Part shown: piece by piece, positions 10,000 to 22,283 of the stretch | How positions within the stretch are numbered: position 1 is the first letter of the stretch | Layout of the letters: each line of letters begins with the position of its first letter | Translations under genes and position numbers: made by a program | Notes under the pieces: generated by a model | The model's input: only the letters and a program-made list of their open reading frames with translations | The model's database searches: none | What the model was told of the DNA's origin: nothing | Origin: Epiperipatus broadwayi | Taxonomy: Eukaryota; Onychophora; Udeonychophora; Euonychophora; Peripatidae | Length of the DNA: 64,000 bases | Assembly: GCA_028023455.1 (NCBI GenBank) | Contig: JAQFVV010000020.1 | Location: 9,407,092 to 9,471,091 of the forward strand | Direction of reading: 5' to 3'

Positions 10000-12500
10000 T
10001 TTAATTTTTAATTTTTATTATAAAAACATTACTGCAGAAGCAATTGGTTTCATATATATGATAATATATGATGTATCAGTGCAGGAGAATGTAAATATAA
10101 TGAACATATCACATTGGCCTCATAGCATTTTTAATGTCCAAATGTCTCAAAAGCTCTTTCAAACACAATCTGCCACTCTTCAACACATTTTAATAATTGC
10201 ACATCCACACCTCTCTCTTACTTTACATTTTCCAATTCCAGATAATAATAATCTGATCTGACTCTCCTTTACTTTTCTTTGATAAAAGGTTTTTAAATCT
10301 ACACATTATAAAAACTATTATTTTTTCATTTTCCACTAGAATTGCAGTTTCTATGATTTGCATCAAAGATTTTTTTGATTCTTTCAAATGCTCATATGTC
10401 TCATAATGATATTGGGCAAATATACTTTCCTTGTATTTATTTATTTATTAACCATCATTAGGTTTTAATATGAGATTTAAGACTTGTTTTGTCTCAATCA
10501 AACCCTTTTTATTTTTGTACTTCTTTTTTCATACAGATTATAAATACTACAAACTGACTTTGAATAATTTTCCACTCAATTGGTACATCAAGATATATTA
10601 TCAGATCTAGATTTAATTTGTTAATAGAATTAGCAAAGTATATTCCTGGATGTGCTGAAATTCTCTAACAATATTTATTCTTGAAAGAAATATATATGTT
10701 ACTAGTGTGATATATATATATATATATATCAGAAGAATATAGTAACATTAAATGGTCATAAACAGGGGGTTTAAAGATAATTAATAAGATGAAATTAACC
10801 AGGGAATATACAACTGATAAAAAAATATGACACTCACAGAGTTAATCAGTGGAAATGACCAACATTTTTTAATTATCTGGACAAAATTTTGAGGAAGACC
10901 AGGAACATACTATCTGATATCTTCATTGAATAGAAAAGAGCCAGATATTGAGACTTCTGTTGTGAGTTGCATGAATGCTTCAGTGCATATAAAGTGATAG
11001 CATAGATTCTCAATATTATTATTTTGATGATGACCAAATATCTCCAAAAATACATCTAACAAATACAGTCATCATAAATAATATATAATCAAAATCTAAA
11101 TATCACTTTGTCAGCAATAATTTCCATCAATGGTTGGATTTTTTCTCTTTTGTGCCCTTTTAAAACTGTTTTTCACAAATATTTTATGTACATATTGAAG
11201 CATATTGCAGCAATAGTATTGTGTGTTTATAAATGAGCATAAAAATCATTATGAGAATGATTATTTTAATCAAATTCAATCATTAAGTCTTTATAAATCA
11301 AGACATATTTATATCTCATTTTCCATTGAAGGTCTTATAACAATTCATTTTCAAAGAGTAAGACTTATACATTAACAGTTATTAATTTTTTAACTTATCT
11401 TTACCTATCTATAGACCAAGAAACAAGGGAGTTGTCTACTACATAGTTGTATTCATCTCTATGAATAGTATTAGTTTGGCATCTCTCTTTAGATTTAGCT
11501 ATTTTCCCATATTCTTTTTATCCTTAAGAAATTATTTTTGTATGTTAACTATGCATTATCAAATGAAAGATATAATCCCTCATTGGATCAACTTCCAGTA
11601 TCTTCCAAATTCTTGATACTAGAAATCTAACATTATTACATAGAAAAGATTTTTATTAATTGCAATTTTTATCTTTTTAGCAGTTCTATCTATCTCCACT
11701 TTAAGAGAAATGGTTTTCCCACTTACGGTTTCCAAGAATATCTGCCAAGTATATTTTCCCCCAATGATTTCCTTTAAAATTAATATATTATTGATTAAAA
11801 ATAATATTTTTTTATTATTTAGCAATCATACCCATTTTACACAAAGCTCAGTCTCTATATCATTTTTAGTTTTCTCCATGGTCTTTGCACCAAGTGTGGA
11901 ATTACCAACCAATATTAACTCACTTTGAGAGGCTTCTAAAACATTATATTATTTGTAAATATCTGCATTATTTATAGGTTCAACAACTTCCACATCTTTC
12001 TGAAACATTTTGTTCAAATTTCGCCAAACTTTTTAATGATTTTCATCCATCTTTGTTATTATTATCAGTTGTATCATGTCATTATTGTATGTATTTTCAG
12101 CTTTTATTTCTTGCATTATCTTCTCATTATTAGCTTTGTTTTCAGATTTGTCCCTACCCATATTTACATTAAATTGTTTTAACATCACATTCTTTTATTT
12201 TTGGTTTTGATCTCATTCATCTTCAATGCTAATTAAGTGCAATATTTGATTCATCTTCTTTTCAGAGTTGGATATCTCTTCTACTTTCTTTAGTTTTTGT
12301 TATCCCTGATTTTCCAGTTTAGATTTCAGCATCATAAATATTTAGGGTTTTACCTGTTAAAACTTTTGTCAGGGTTGTTTTTATTATTATTAAATTTTGA
12401 AATGCTATCTCCTCCTATCCAAACAACTCTCTATTCTCCATATATCCAACATCTTCCTTTGGAACCTTTTCTTATCAGCCATTTTAAATTATCTAATTGA
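10000..12500 (-). pseudogene. Possible decayed coding region of unknown family
   Basis: Several minus-strand patches have protein-like composition between frame breaks: near 10140-10200 (CVEEWQIVFERAFETFGH), at 11619-11825 (GGKYTWQIFLETVSGKTISL) and near 12430-12480 (MADKKRFQRKMLDIW). They lie in a consistent order and strand, suggesting a worn retroelement gag/ORF1 or a retroposed gene. No motif assigns it to a family and the patches may be unrelated. The intervening DNA is AT-rich with stops in all frames. Confidence 0.25.
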
Positions 12501-12678
12501 TCATGTCATTTCTAATTTAATTTAATTTTATAATTTAAAACCATTTCCTATTTTTTATTTTTCATTCTACATTGCTCATATATTTGTAACTATTTTCTTA
12601 ATAATTATGTTGCGCTTTAATGCAAATTGGTGAAGTTTTTAAACTAATAAATAATAATAAGCACTATCGGGGTATCTA

Positions 12679-12862
<184 letters not shown>

Positions 12863-14654
12863 ATTTTCTCAAGTGATTTTATCCATATCTTCAAATTTAG
12901 TATATTTAATTTTGTGTACCTACAAAAACAAAAGAATTTTAATACATTTTATTTTATGCAATAGAACTAACCAAATATTAAATACTGATGATGCACTCAG
13001 ATAAGCATCTATCGAGTCTTCACATGTTGATGCAACAAACATAGAATGGTATTAAGTTGGAATGATGTAGAAACACACATATATGACCAAACATTAATGT
13101 TCTACATATAAAACTATATGTAGCTGTCAATTGAATAATATTGATAGTCCTCTCTCATATTAAGTACTCACATATGTACCTGACAATTGTAGAGAATAGG
13201 ATAATATAGTTGGTGTGCTATTTTATATATCTGAAATGTTGTGTTAACCAGTATTTGTCACATCATATAAAATTTTCTGTTAAAATTTTGTGTTGTATAA
13301 ACATTCTTTATGAATGTATCTGAACTATGTTCCATGAAATTGATAAAACCTAAGTTAAATAAATGTTTCTATTAATAAATAAAATATTCTCACACATACA
13401 CACACCATTCTGCCTCAAAAATTACTAAGTATAGAATAATAGCTAAATTTGCTTTTAAATTTTCTTTATCACATAGTAGTGTTAAATATCTGTGTTCTTC
13501 ATCTTGATTTTATCAATTAAATTGATATGTAATTTATACAAATACTCTCAAAAAAATAGTAAATACACATTTTGTCAATAAAATATATGTGATGATAGTG
13601 ACAAGCAAAATATTTAAATACATTCTTTTGTCAAAGAATTATTCCTCTAGAAAGAATAACCCAATTGGCTACTTAGTTTTATTTTATCAAATAGCAATAA
13701 TGAGGCATGTTTGTGCTACACTGTAATTTAAATGTTAAATTAATATTTTATAGATACATATTATTAAGAAAATGCTAAGTATTTAATTTAGAAAGCAAAT
13801 ACAATTATGAATATTAAAATTTTAAGAAGTGAAAAAATATTCAAAGTGAATAGATTTAAGTGCTAAGATCTTTTGGTAATATTAAAAAAATTAACTATGA
13901 ATTGACAAGGAAATCTATAGGGGAAAAAAGTCTTAAGATTATAAAACAGTTTCTTGGTGCTGCAAACAAAGTTTTTCCAGTAATAAAAAGAGAAGTTAGT
14001 GATTAATTGTCTTTTTTTTTAAAATATTAAATAATAAAATCTGAATCCTGAAAATTTAAAAGATCTCTTAATTTTGTCTCAAGGTTAGAAGTTGATAATT
14101 CTTATTGAATTTTATTTATAACAATTAATAAAAAAATTCAGAATTACTACTATATCTTATCAAGATTATAGCGAATGTACAGTGGATCCATGAACTATGC
14201 TGTATTTAACTATATAACTTCAATTATATGTTGTTCAAAAAAAAATGTAAATAAACAAACAAAAATGTAAATAAAGAAACATAAAAGCCCCCATTAAATT
14301 CACAATTTTTTTGGTATTTGGCAGTCATTTTTTCTTCTCTGAGCATTGAATGCAATCACATTTAAAAAAGAGTAAAATTTATTAATAAATTTTATAATGC
14401 ACCAGTAATCATTTTTTCATCTCGGAATGCTGTACACTTAAAATTTCTTCAGTTTATGTTGAAAGCATATATATTTTATTTTTTCTTCATTATTCTTTTC
14501 AAATTTGATATGTATAATAAAATGTTTTCTAAGACTAATTGCTAAATTGTTTTACAAAATTTAGAAGATACTTAAAGTTAATATTGATTTTAAAATATTA
14601 AAATAATTAGAGAGATCATAATTTTTTTTAATAAAGAGACTAGTCTATTATATT
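12863..14654. other. AT-rich DNA with no recognised feature
   Basis: No protein-like frame, tRNA-like box or clear inverted repeat. Short poly-A and CA tracts (about 13391-13404) only. Confidence 0.4.
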
Positions 14655-14764
14655 TTTATAATAGTAAATATAGGGTATTTGAACTCAGCCTTTCAAGCAC
14701 CTTTTAACCATCCACACTATCTCATATTACTGATACACATGATCACACACATGTAGAAAGGATC

Positions 14765-14825
14765 AATAATCACCAATATATATATTTCGTGCTGAACCAG
14801 CACTCATCAGTTGGCCCAGATTATC
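14765..14825 (-). ncRNA. Hammerhead ribozyme (type I, minimal stem III), intact core
   Basis: On the minus strand: CUGAUGA (14810-14804), a perfect 5-bp stem II GTGCT/AGCAC (14803-14799 with 14793-14789) closed by loop GGTTC, then GAAA (14788-14785). A 2-bp stem III has a 4-nt loop, with U16.1 at 14778 and H17 = A at 14777. Stem I is GCCAA with TTGGT, then a 3-nt bulge and GATAATC with GATTATT. All invariant hammerhead positions are present; predicted cleavage is just 3' of H17. The fold was made by eye. Confidence 0.78.
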
Positions 14826-15111
14826 ATCTCTCACACACATTATATGATCAATTTTCAGTTTATATTATGATAGAAAATCTACATACTTTAATGGACAGAC
14901 CTCAATTTATTCCAACCTCCAACTTTTCAGTCATCCTTACCATTGAAAATCTGATGATGGAAATCCCATATCCCATGCTGATGCCAATATTGTGGTCATG
15001 AAGGGTGGCTGAAGAATTGGAGGTTGGAATAGATTGAGGCCTGATCATTAAAATATGAAGATTTGCTATCTTAATATAAACTGAGCACTGATTATATATA
15101 TATGAGAGATG

Positions 15112-15170
15112 ATAATCTAGACCAACTGATGAGTGCTCGTTCAGCATGAAATACGTATATTGGTGATTAT
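15112..15170 (+). ncRNA. Hammerhead ribozyme (type I, minimal stem III), intact core
   Basis: CUGAUGA is at 15126-15132. Stem II is GTGCT (15133-15137) with AGCAT (15143-15147) and loop CGTTC; the last pair is a G-U wobble. GAAA is at 15148-15151. Stem III is a 2-bp hairpin, with U16.1 at 15158 and H17 = A at 15159. Stem I is ACCAA (15121-15125) with TTGGT (15160-15164), extended by ATAATC (15112-15117) with GATTAT (15165-15170) across a 3-nt bulge. The outer helix and bulge could supply the stem I/loop II contact known in natural hammerheads. Confidence 0.78.
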
Positions 15171-15527
15171 TGATTTTTTTCTATATATGTGTGATCATGT
15201 ATATCAGTGATATGAGATGGTATGGATAGTTGGAAGGAGCTTGAAAGTCTGAATTCAAATCCTCTATATTTACAATTAGGCTCCAGGTATATGAAGAGTG
15301 CCTGTATTTCAAGTGTTTCATAATGGAAAAAGAGTTCTTGAAAAAAAAAAGACTGCCCAGAGTGTTTTTAATAGTGATGAAAATCAGACATTTTGCTATT
15401 TATTTTAAAAATAAAAGTACAGTTAGTTTTTTTTCTTATTCTTATTGTTTCAATTAATGCATGAATGAACACACACTTCTCAAAATATATATAAATGTTT
15501 CCTCTCAATTTACTACTAAAAACTATG

Positions 15528-15646
<119 letters not shown>

Positions 15647-15984
15647 TAAGTTTTGTTTATATATGTATAATATACATATAAAAAGAACCTATGTACTCAA
15701 TATATGTGCATATTGAAAAGTACTTTAAACTTGCAGCTCAATAAACAATAAGTTTTTTTTATTCTAATCAATGTTTATCAACAAAACATGAGCTATTATA
15801 CACTATATATGTCAAAACATAAGGGAGCTTGGAACAAAGTATAGCATTATGGTTCATGGTTCCATTGTATATTGAATTAAAAAAGCTTTATTCTCTGTTA
15901 AAAATACTTTAACTAGTTTATTTACAACTAATAAGTTTTCTTTGTCGTCTTAAAGGCAAATATCACATAGTAATACTAAGTCTT

Positions 15985-16600
15985 TTTTCTATCAGCTCTC
16001 TGTGTAGCTAGCTATTCATAGAATATTAATTCTCTTTCTGGATCTCATTCAACTCTGAACCATCTTTGAAGATTGTTAAGGTTTAAAATAATTTTCGATT
16101 TGTAGTTTAAGCTCAATGGAGTATTTCTGAAGAGTAGGGATATCAACAATAACACCATTTTTTGTAATAGATTTTGTCTTAGTAATTAATAATCCTTTTC
16201 TATGTTAAATTTATTAAGTACATTATAGTCTTAAAATGTATATTTTCTGTTAAATAAAATATAGGTCAACTTTGTTGAATCTTTATTTGGATGTGCACAT
16301 CCATATCCTATTTTGTGTTTCTCAATAATAGTAAAAATCATAATATACAGATTTTTTCCTATGAATCCCAGAGGTATATTTCCTCAATTATTTCTGTATC
16401 CATAAGCAAATTTACTCACAACATTTTTATTTTCCCATTATTTTTTAATTTTAGCATTAACATCTATGAACATTTTAAAATGTTGTTTAGTTTGGTCAAA
16501 AATATTTTATATATCTACATAAAAACCCTCTAGTTCTTCATTATTTTTGGGAGATAAACTTGAATTACCCAAAGTTGGTATCTTCCAACTAAATTGAAAA
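15985..16600 (-). pseudogene. Degenerate RTE fragment (endonuclease region)
   Basis: The minus strand aligns by eye with the region of the intact RTE element around 43250-43780, from the end of the endonuclease domain into the linker. Recognisable anchors are the segments corresponding to the TWKHPNEG block (about 16285-16300) and the Asn-rich LTNRKYIFQ block (about 16215-16260). Many frameshifts and stops. Both the 5' end and the RT domain are missing. Confidence 0.65.
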
Positions 16601-17030
16601 CTAATCAGCAGCTTATGGCTAATTTAAAAATATAAGGGGAGGAAGATAAAAATGTATAATTTGATTTTATTTCTATTTCTTTTTAACCTAAAATAATAAT
16701 TAATCCAAGAGTTTCAGAATACTGTATAAACTTTATATGGAATTGTTATCTTATAGGATTTACTGTGGTAGCTTCATGTTGGACTAAGAGTCCTGGAATA
16801 AGTCATAGTTGAACAAAAATAATTTATTAAAATTTCAGTTGCTGAACTAAATGCTTGCTCAATCTGCCATTTGAATACAAAAATATTTCCAACAACTGAT
16901 CAAATGATTCTTGAAGTATCAAGTTGAAAAAAGGAACAATATTTAATTTAATTTTTTTTTTCAAGATAATGCTAAAAACTTTACCTACTAGAATCCAAAT
17001 TAATTATAACATAAGTGCATATATATCATC
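16601..17030. other. AT-rich DNA, no recognised feature
   Basis: No protein-like frame or repeat family identified between two RTE fragments. Confidence 0.4.
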
Positions 17031-17290
17031 ATCATTGTATAAATGACATCATTGAAAGAATTAAAAGACTGAAGTGGAATTGGGCTTGACATATTGCTAG
17101 AAGAGATGATAATAGATGGACAATTGAAATTTTAAACTGGATTCCAAGGGATTGTAAAAGACCCAGAAAGAGATCACATGTGTGATGGTTGGATGAAATA
17201 AGAAATTATGCAGGAATGATTTAGAGAAGAGAGACTAGAGATTGGAGAAGATGGATTGAACATTGAGAGATCTTCACCTGCAGTGGAATG
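17031..17290 (+). pseudogene. RTE 3' end, truncated and mutated
   Basis: Plus-strand copy of the C-terminal 80 or so codons: IERIKRLKW-like start, then GTTGGGC-type GHIA region, KRPRKRSHV and the terminal GIDNG-like end, followed by TAATGGCTGACAATATATATA. Internal stops are present, for example TGA within the HVRW segment at about 17183. Confidence 0.75.
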
Positions 17291-17347
17291 ATAATGGCTG
17301 ACAATATATATATATATATATATAGTAGGTACTACTATATATGAAAA

Positions 17348-17641
17348 TACAATAGTCAAATATGTTTAAAAATATTTATATACAAGCAACAAAGATTACA
17401 AATTATAAAATTATTATATAAAAGCCTTTTTCGGCAAATTATGTTTTTTTTTTTTTTTGCCCTTTTCAATATGTCTCCACGATTTAAAGCACATACAGCG
17501 ACATCTATATAAACACATGAGAGAAGATAGATAAACAAATGGACATCTGACATGATCTATTATGTGATTTTTTTCCCCTCAATTCTACTACAAAATTACT
17601 CTGTTATATATATTGAATGGATATATATCCACATATATTAA
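17348..17641 (-). mobile_element. Penelope-like element 3' untranslated end (left inverted arm)
   Basis: This stretch is repeated in inverted orientation at about 19600-19895, with over 90 percent identity by eye. It includes the poly-A/T tract, the GCACATACAGCGACATCTA block and the palindromic GGATATATATCC block near 17620. It follows the stop of the GIY-YIG frame on the minus strand, so it is the element's 3' terminal region. Inverted flanking copies are typical of Penelope-like elements. Confidence 0.7.
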
Positions 17642-18220
17642 TTAATTAACTATCCATTCTTTATCCATTAACCACTTATTATTTAACTTAATGGATGTTT
17701 TGTATATATTCATACAGTTGTTTTTATTATACATGATGTAGTTTGTTTCATATATTTTATGTCTATTAACATTTTTAATGTAATCAAGAACACTTACATT
17801 ATCAATACAATTTATTTTATGTCCATACTGCAAATAATGAACATATAACGCAGATCTATCATCTTTCCTAGCAATAGCATCATTGTGTTCTTTAGCTCTT
17901 TCTCCCAATTGCTTTGACGTCTGGCCATAGTAAATCATATTACAAAAATTACATCTAATTTTATAAACCATTCCTCTCTTATATTTTATATCATCTTTCA
18001 TTCTACAATTAGTTATCAATTTATCCAAATTTTTGCTATTAGCCCATCCCACGTTAATGTTTTTATCTATATAATTTTTACTTTTTTTATTTAATATATT
18101 ATATACACTAGGCAAATATGAAATTTTTATCCACTTCTTTTGTTTATTAGTCCTACATCTATTATTATTCGTGCTATTTACTAAGAAGTTTGCGGTGCTG
18201 ACATAATCGCCTAAAAATAA
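17642..18220 (-). CDS. Penelope-like element C-terminal GIY-YIG endonuclease (5'-truncated)
   Basis: Penelope-like elements encode a reverse transcriptase fused to a C-terminal GIY-YIG nuclease that nicks target DNA. Here only the C-terminal part remains: the frame is open from 18220 to the stop at 17642 (193 codons; first Met of the longest ATG-started frame near 18115). The linker KWIKISYLPSVYNI precedes MVYKIRCNFCNMIYYGQTSK, which holds the GIY...YIG-type pair with CxxC between, then the conserved Arg in GERAKEHNDA, a His in HYLQYGHKI and the Glu in KIYETNYI. No RT motifs were found upstream; 18225-18540 is of different composition. It cannot reverse transcribe by itself. A splice-like TTTTCTCTTAG lies just upstream of the open frame. 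Confidence 0.8.
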   Translation of the reverse strand, partial: LFLGDYVSTANFLVNSTNNNRCRTNKQKKWIKISYLPSVYNILNKKSKNYIDKNINVGWANSKNLDKLITNCRMKDDIKYKRGMVYKIRCNFCNMIYYGQTSKQLGERAKEHNDAIARKDDRSALYVHYLQYGHKINCIDNVSVLDYIKNVNRHKIYETNYIMYNKNNCMNIYKTSIKLNNKWLMDKEWIVN

Positions 18221-18224
18221 CTAA

Positions 18225-18540
18225 GAGAAAAGGTCGTGCTTCTGGATGAAAAACGAAATCCCACACCCCCAATTTTGGGTAGTGCTTAGAGAGAGAAAGT
18301 GGATTGGCATGACGTGACCCAGCGTTTTACTGGTATAACCGACGTGAGAGGCCTTTTATCCACGAAGTAAATATGCATAGCGTGTGCCAGACTTTGGGTC
18401 ACCGCTAAATGCATTTTATATGGAATAAATGGTCCTGGGTAGCTTTATCTATCCTCAGGACAAGACTTAAGAAGAAATCTATGGGTTCGAACTTTGTCGT
18501 AACCCCCAGATTAAAAGCACGTATATATATAAAAACACAA
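18225..18540. other. GC-richer island of unknown nature inside the Penelope-like inverted unit
   Basis: In contrast to its surroundings it has many CpG-containing words (GACGTGAG, ACCGACG, TCGTAACC) and short inverted repeats such as GTCCTGAGGATAG/CTATCCTCAGGAC-like arms around 18430-18465. GGGTTCGAAC at about 18484-18493 resembles a pol III B box, but I found no matching A box at the usual distance. It could be the 5' leader of the element, a separate SINE-like insertion, or part of a host gene. Confidence 0.3.
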
Positions 18541-19567
18541 AGATAGGCTAAATGACAGAAACGCAAGGAATGATATATGTCACTAAAACATTTAATAAAT
18601 TTTACAGCTTCAAAATAAATGCCCTTTTATTTAAATACTTTAACATGCAATGCAATTATAATATATATAGAGAGAATGTTTAGATTTAATAAAATATACG
18701 TGTAGATTTTATTAGCATTTAGATTTCAAGTTAATAAAATATACATTAAGATTTGATTTGGTTAAAGAAACATTAAGATTCACCCCCATCCCTTTTCTGA
18801 TACTTAAAATAAATAAATCCCACTCTCGTGATTTTTATAATAACTGAAATATAAATACGGTATTTGAAATTTAAAGCACACATTTTAAGAGTATATAAAA
18901 AAACTAGCAGTTATATATATAAAACAATTAAGTCACCTTATTTTAGAATTAAATAAATGATATTTTATAAGATTTCAAAGCGTTAATTAGCTTAAGTTCT
19001 GAATTTACAGCGGTAGAAAATTCAGAGTTAAACAAATATATATTATATTAAAACATAAATAGATTGTTTTAGATTGACATATTAATAAGCAAGCAGATAT
19101 ATAAATCAAATAATCAATAATATAAATAAATGACCCTACCAAAATTAAAGAGCATATAAGAGAGAATTAAATTTAAATAAATTATTTAAGAGCAAATTAC
19201 ATGTTATTTATATATAAAAATGCAAAGTTAAAGAATACATGAGAAAAGATCTTGAGAGATTATTTAGACTAAATTGACTATTAGGTAGCGGCTTGAAATT
19301 TACCTTTCAATTTTAAGAATCCGATTAAAATATTGTCCGTGCACGGTAGTTGAAAATGAAAGTTCTGCAAGCTTCTATTAACATTAAAGTTCTTAATTTC
19401 TTCATTTCAGGACAGCAGACAATTACGGTCACGGCGCGTGATGACCCAAAGGGCCGAGCAGAGTGGTGGATCTACTGCTACATCATTTTTTTAGTTTTAC
19501 AGCAATGTTAACAATCTCTCAATCAATAGTAACTAATTAATAACTAATAACTCAACTAATAACATCC
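18541..19567. other. AT-rich DNA, with a possible short exon near 19412-19495
   Basis: Mostly AT-rich. A plus-strand TTAATTTCTTCATTTCAG ends at about 19410 and is followed by a GC-rich 28-codon open stretch ending in TAG (about 19493), rich in Arg, Gln and Ser. It could be a small terminal exon or part of the element leader; support is weak. Confidence 0.25.
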
Positions 19568-19895
19568 ATTAAGTTAAATAATAAGTGGTTAATGGATAAA
19601 GAATGGATAGTTAATTAATTAATATATGTGGATATATATCCATTCAATATATATAACAGAGTAATTTTGTAGTAGAATTGAGGGGGAAAAAATCACATAA
19701 TAGATCATGTCAGATGTCCATTTGTTTATCTATCTTCTCTCATGTGTTTATATAGATGTCGCTGTATGTGCTTTAAATCGTGGAGACATATTGAAAAGGG
19801 CAAAAAAAAAACATAATTTGCCGAAAAAGGCTTTTATATAATAATTTTATAATTTGTAATCTTTGTTGCTTGTATATATGTATTTTTAAACATAT
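19568..19895 (+). mobile_element. Penelope-like element 3' end, inverted partner of 17348-17690
   Basis: Begins within the last codons of the GIY-YIG frame (KLNNKWLMDKEWIVN then TAA at about 19620) and continues through the same 3' untranslated sequence as the left arm, now on the plus strand. It is therefore a strongly 5'-truncated second copy, and together with the left copy it makes an inverted-ended unit spanning about 17348-19895. Confidence 0.75.
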
Positions 19896-19974
19896 TTGAC
19901 TATTGTATACTTGAAGTGCAACATAAAAAAAGAATTGGTTTTAATTCTGATTCTTTTTCTGTATAGTAATTTCG

Positions 19975-20612
19975 ATATGAAAATAAAGATTGATTATGAA
20001 GAATTAGAAGAAGTTAACAGTTACAAATACCTTGGTCAGATTATTAATACAGATGGAAACATAATGGAGGAAATTAATAATAGAATTAAACTTGGTTGGA
20101 GTGCTTTTGGTAGAAATAACTTGATACTAAAAGAAAATATGCCTATGTGTTTGAAAAGGATGGTTTTTAACAAATGTGTTTTACCAGTTCTTACTTATGG
20201 ATCTGAGACTTGGACACTTAATAGAAGAGCAATACAGAGACTTCAGACCACTCAAAGGAGTATGGAGAGATGTATGTTGGGAGTAACAAGAAGAGATTGA
20301 AAATGCAATGTATGGGTAAGACAACAAGCAGGTGTTACTGACCTTATTGAAAAAATTAAAAGATTGAAATGGAGTTGGGCTGGACATGTTGCTAGAAGAG
20401 ATGATAATAGATGGACAATTGAAATTTTAAACTGGATTCCAAGAGATTGTAAAAGACCCAGAAAGAGACCACATGTGAGATGGATGGATGAAATAAGAAA
20501 ATGTGCAGGGGTGTTGTGAAGCAGAGAAGCTAAAGATCGGAGAAGATGGATTAAACTTGGAGAGATCTTCATCCTGGAGTGGATTGATAATGGTTGATGA
20601 TGATGATGATAT
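19975..20612 (+). pseudogene. RTE C-terminal fragment with in-frame stops and (GAT)n tail
   Basis: Starts inside the RT domain (MKIKIDYEELEEVNSYKYLG) and runs nearly collinear with the intact protein through SETWTLNRRAIQRLQ to the end. Premature stops lie at 20298-20300 and near 20518. The 3' end is GATTGATAATGG then TTGATGATGATGATGAT (about 20590-20612), the RTE-type short-repeat tail. The identity to the intact copy is high, so this is a young 5'-truncated insertion. Confidence 0.88.
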
Positions 20613-21454
20613 ACCTAAACTAATATAAACTATGCAACCACCCTCTTCCTCGATAAAAATTACATTAGAAATAGAACATAAATGAAGTAAAAAAGGAAAA
20701 CACATTTTTTGGTCCTTTTTGATTAATTTTTCCTTTCAAAATTATAAAACGTTTTTGATTTGAAATGCATTTTTTTATATTCATAATTATGTTCATTTTA
20801 TATATCTAAAAAAAACAGGGATATAGACATAAGGGCTTAAAATGTTTAATATATAAACCCATACATACACAATATATATACATGAATAAAATTTACCAAG
20901 AGAGACTATAAAAAACTTTATTGTGGTTAACAATATGGAGTTAATAATTATTTGACAATGACTTTGTGATACAATAATATCATATACATTATAATCTAAG
21001 TTCATATGGAGGAAAATAAACTTTAATATTTTTTTTTCAAATTCTAATCAGGCTTAAGAACTGTTTATAAATTCTTCATAATAATTCACATAACCATCTT
21101 ACATTGGTTATAAATGGGTATTTTACTATTTTTAACTCTTGAGTAACACAAATATACAAACATTTAAACTTTGGCCACTCAAAAATTAAAAAGCCTCACG
21201 AATATTGTTTTTATTATTCTTTTCTTTGAATAGTTGTTGGAAAAACCTTTGTCTCAAAAATTGACTATTTGAAAGCTGTTTTATCTACCTAAAATTATTT
21301 TATACACAAGTACAGAAATTCTGAATTTGTATTAAAGCATGAGTACTGAACATTTAAAAATATCATGCTATACTTATTTTTTCCTAATATATTCATCTTA
21401 ATGTTGTAAGATATTCATTAAAATTTATGATTATCATCACCATTATTTTCTACT
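20613..21454. other. AT-rich DNA, no recognised feature
   Basis: No gene or repeat family seen; only chance frames. Confidence 0.4.
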
Positions 21455-22160
21455 ATTGTCTATCCACTGCAAGATGTTCTATCCAAGCTTAATCCACTTT
21501 CTCTGATCTCAACTTTTTTTTCCACATCATACTAGAAAATGTCCTTTTTTCATCTATTCATATCACGTATCTCCTTATAGATGTTTTACAATCTTTTGTG
21601 GAAATAGTTAAAATTTCAAGTGTCAATATATTATCATCTCTTTTAACAGTATGTCCATCCCAGTTCCATTTCAGGCTTCTAATTCTTTCACTAAGATCAA
21701 TAATAGGTAATTGTCCTCTTAGCCATATATTTCATTTTTGATCTCTTCTTGTAACCCCTAACAGACATTTCTTCATACATTGTTGAGTAATCTGAGCCTC
21801 TGTAATGCTCTTCTGTGAATATTCAATTCTCAGATCCACATATTAAGAACTATAAAAACAATTTTATTAAAAACTTTTCTTTTCAAGCACATAGTTATAT
21901 TTCCTTTTTGTATTAAATTGTTTCTATCATAAGCACCCCACCCAAGTTTAATTATATGATTAATTTCATCCATTGTATTTCCATATTTGGCCAGGGTATT
22001 TGTAATGATTAGCCTCTTCTAATTAATCATGATTAATCTTTATTATTTTTGTTTTGGAGAAAACCAATTGAAAATTATTTGTCTTTTTAATATTTATCTT
22101 TAGTCCTACTTTTTACTTTCATCTGATAACTCTTGCAACATTTCCAAAAGCAGTCACACG
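21455..22160 (-). pseudogene. Old degenerate RTE 3' half
   Basis: The minus strand matches the intact element from about the FADD region to the 3' end with many substitutions; the ATCCACTGCA.GATG landmark of the 3' end is at about 21460-21476. Anchors for TYGSETW, YLGQI and LKIN are recognisable. No usable frame remains. Confidence 0.7.
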
Positions 22161-22283
22161 ACTTAAAAATCTATGACTTCAGTAATCTCTATTTATTTTT
22201 ATTAAATGCTTTTATTTAAGTTACAATATATTTTTGTTTGTTTGTAAATTCTTATAATCAATTTTATTATTTAAATTAGAATC

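Larger units (their letters stand above)
14655..15310. mobile_element. Inverted pair of hammerhead-bearing repeats
   Basis: Two copies lie in opposite orientation around about 15000. The left copy reads on the minus strand (about 15000 to 14655), the right on the plus strand (about 15000 to 15310). Each has, in order, a GGCTGAAGAATTGGAGGTTGG-like block, ATTAAAGTATGAAGATTTGC, TATCTTAATATAAACTGA, a hammerhead ribozyme, ATATATGTGTGATCATGT, TATCAGTGATATGAGATGGT, GAAAGTCTGAATTCAAAT and an AT-rich end. There is no open reading frame. The arrangement is a roughly 650-bp imperfect palindrome with the two ribozymes pointing outward. Family members also occur at 1015-1740, 8205, 8985, 39945, 44555 and 50320. 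Confidence 0.8.
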
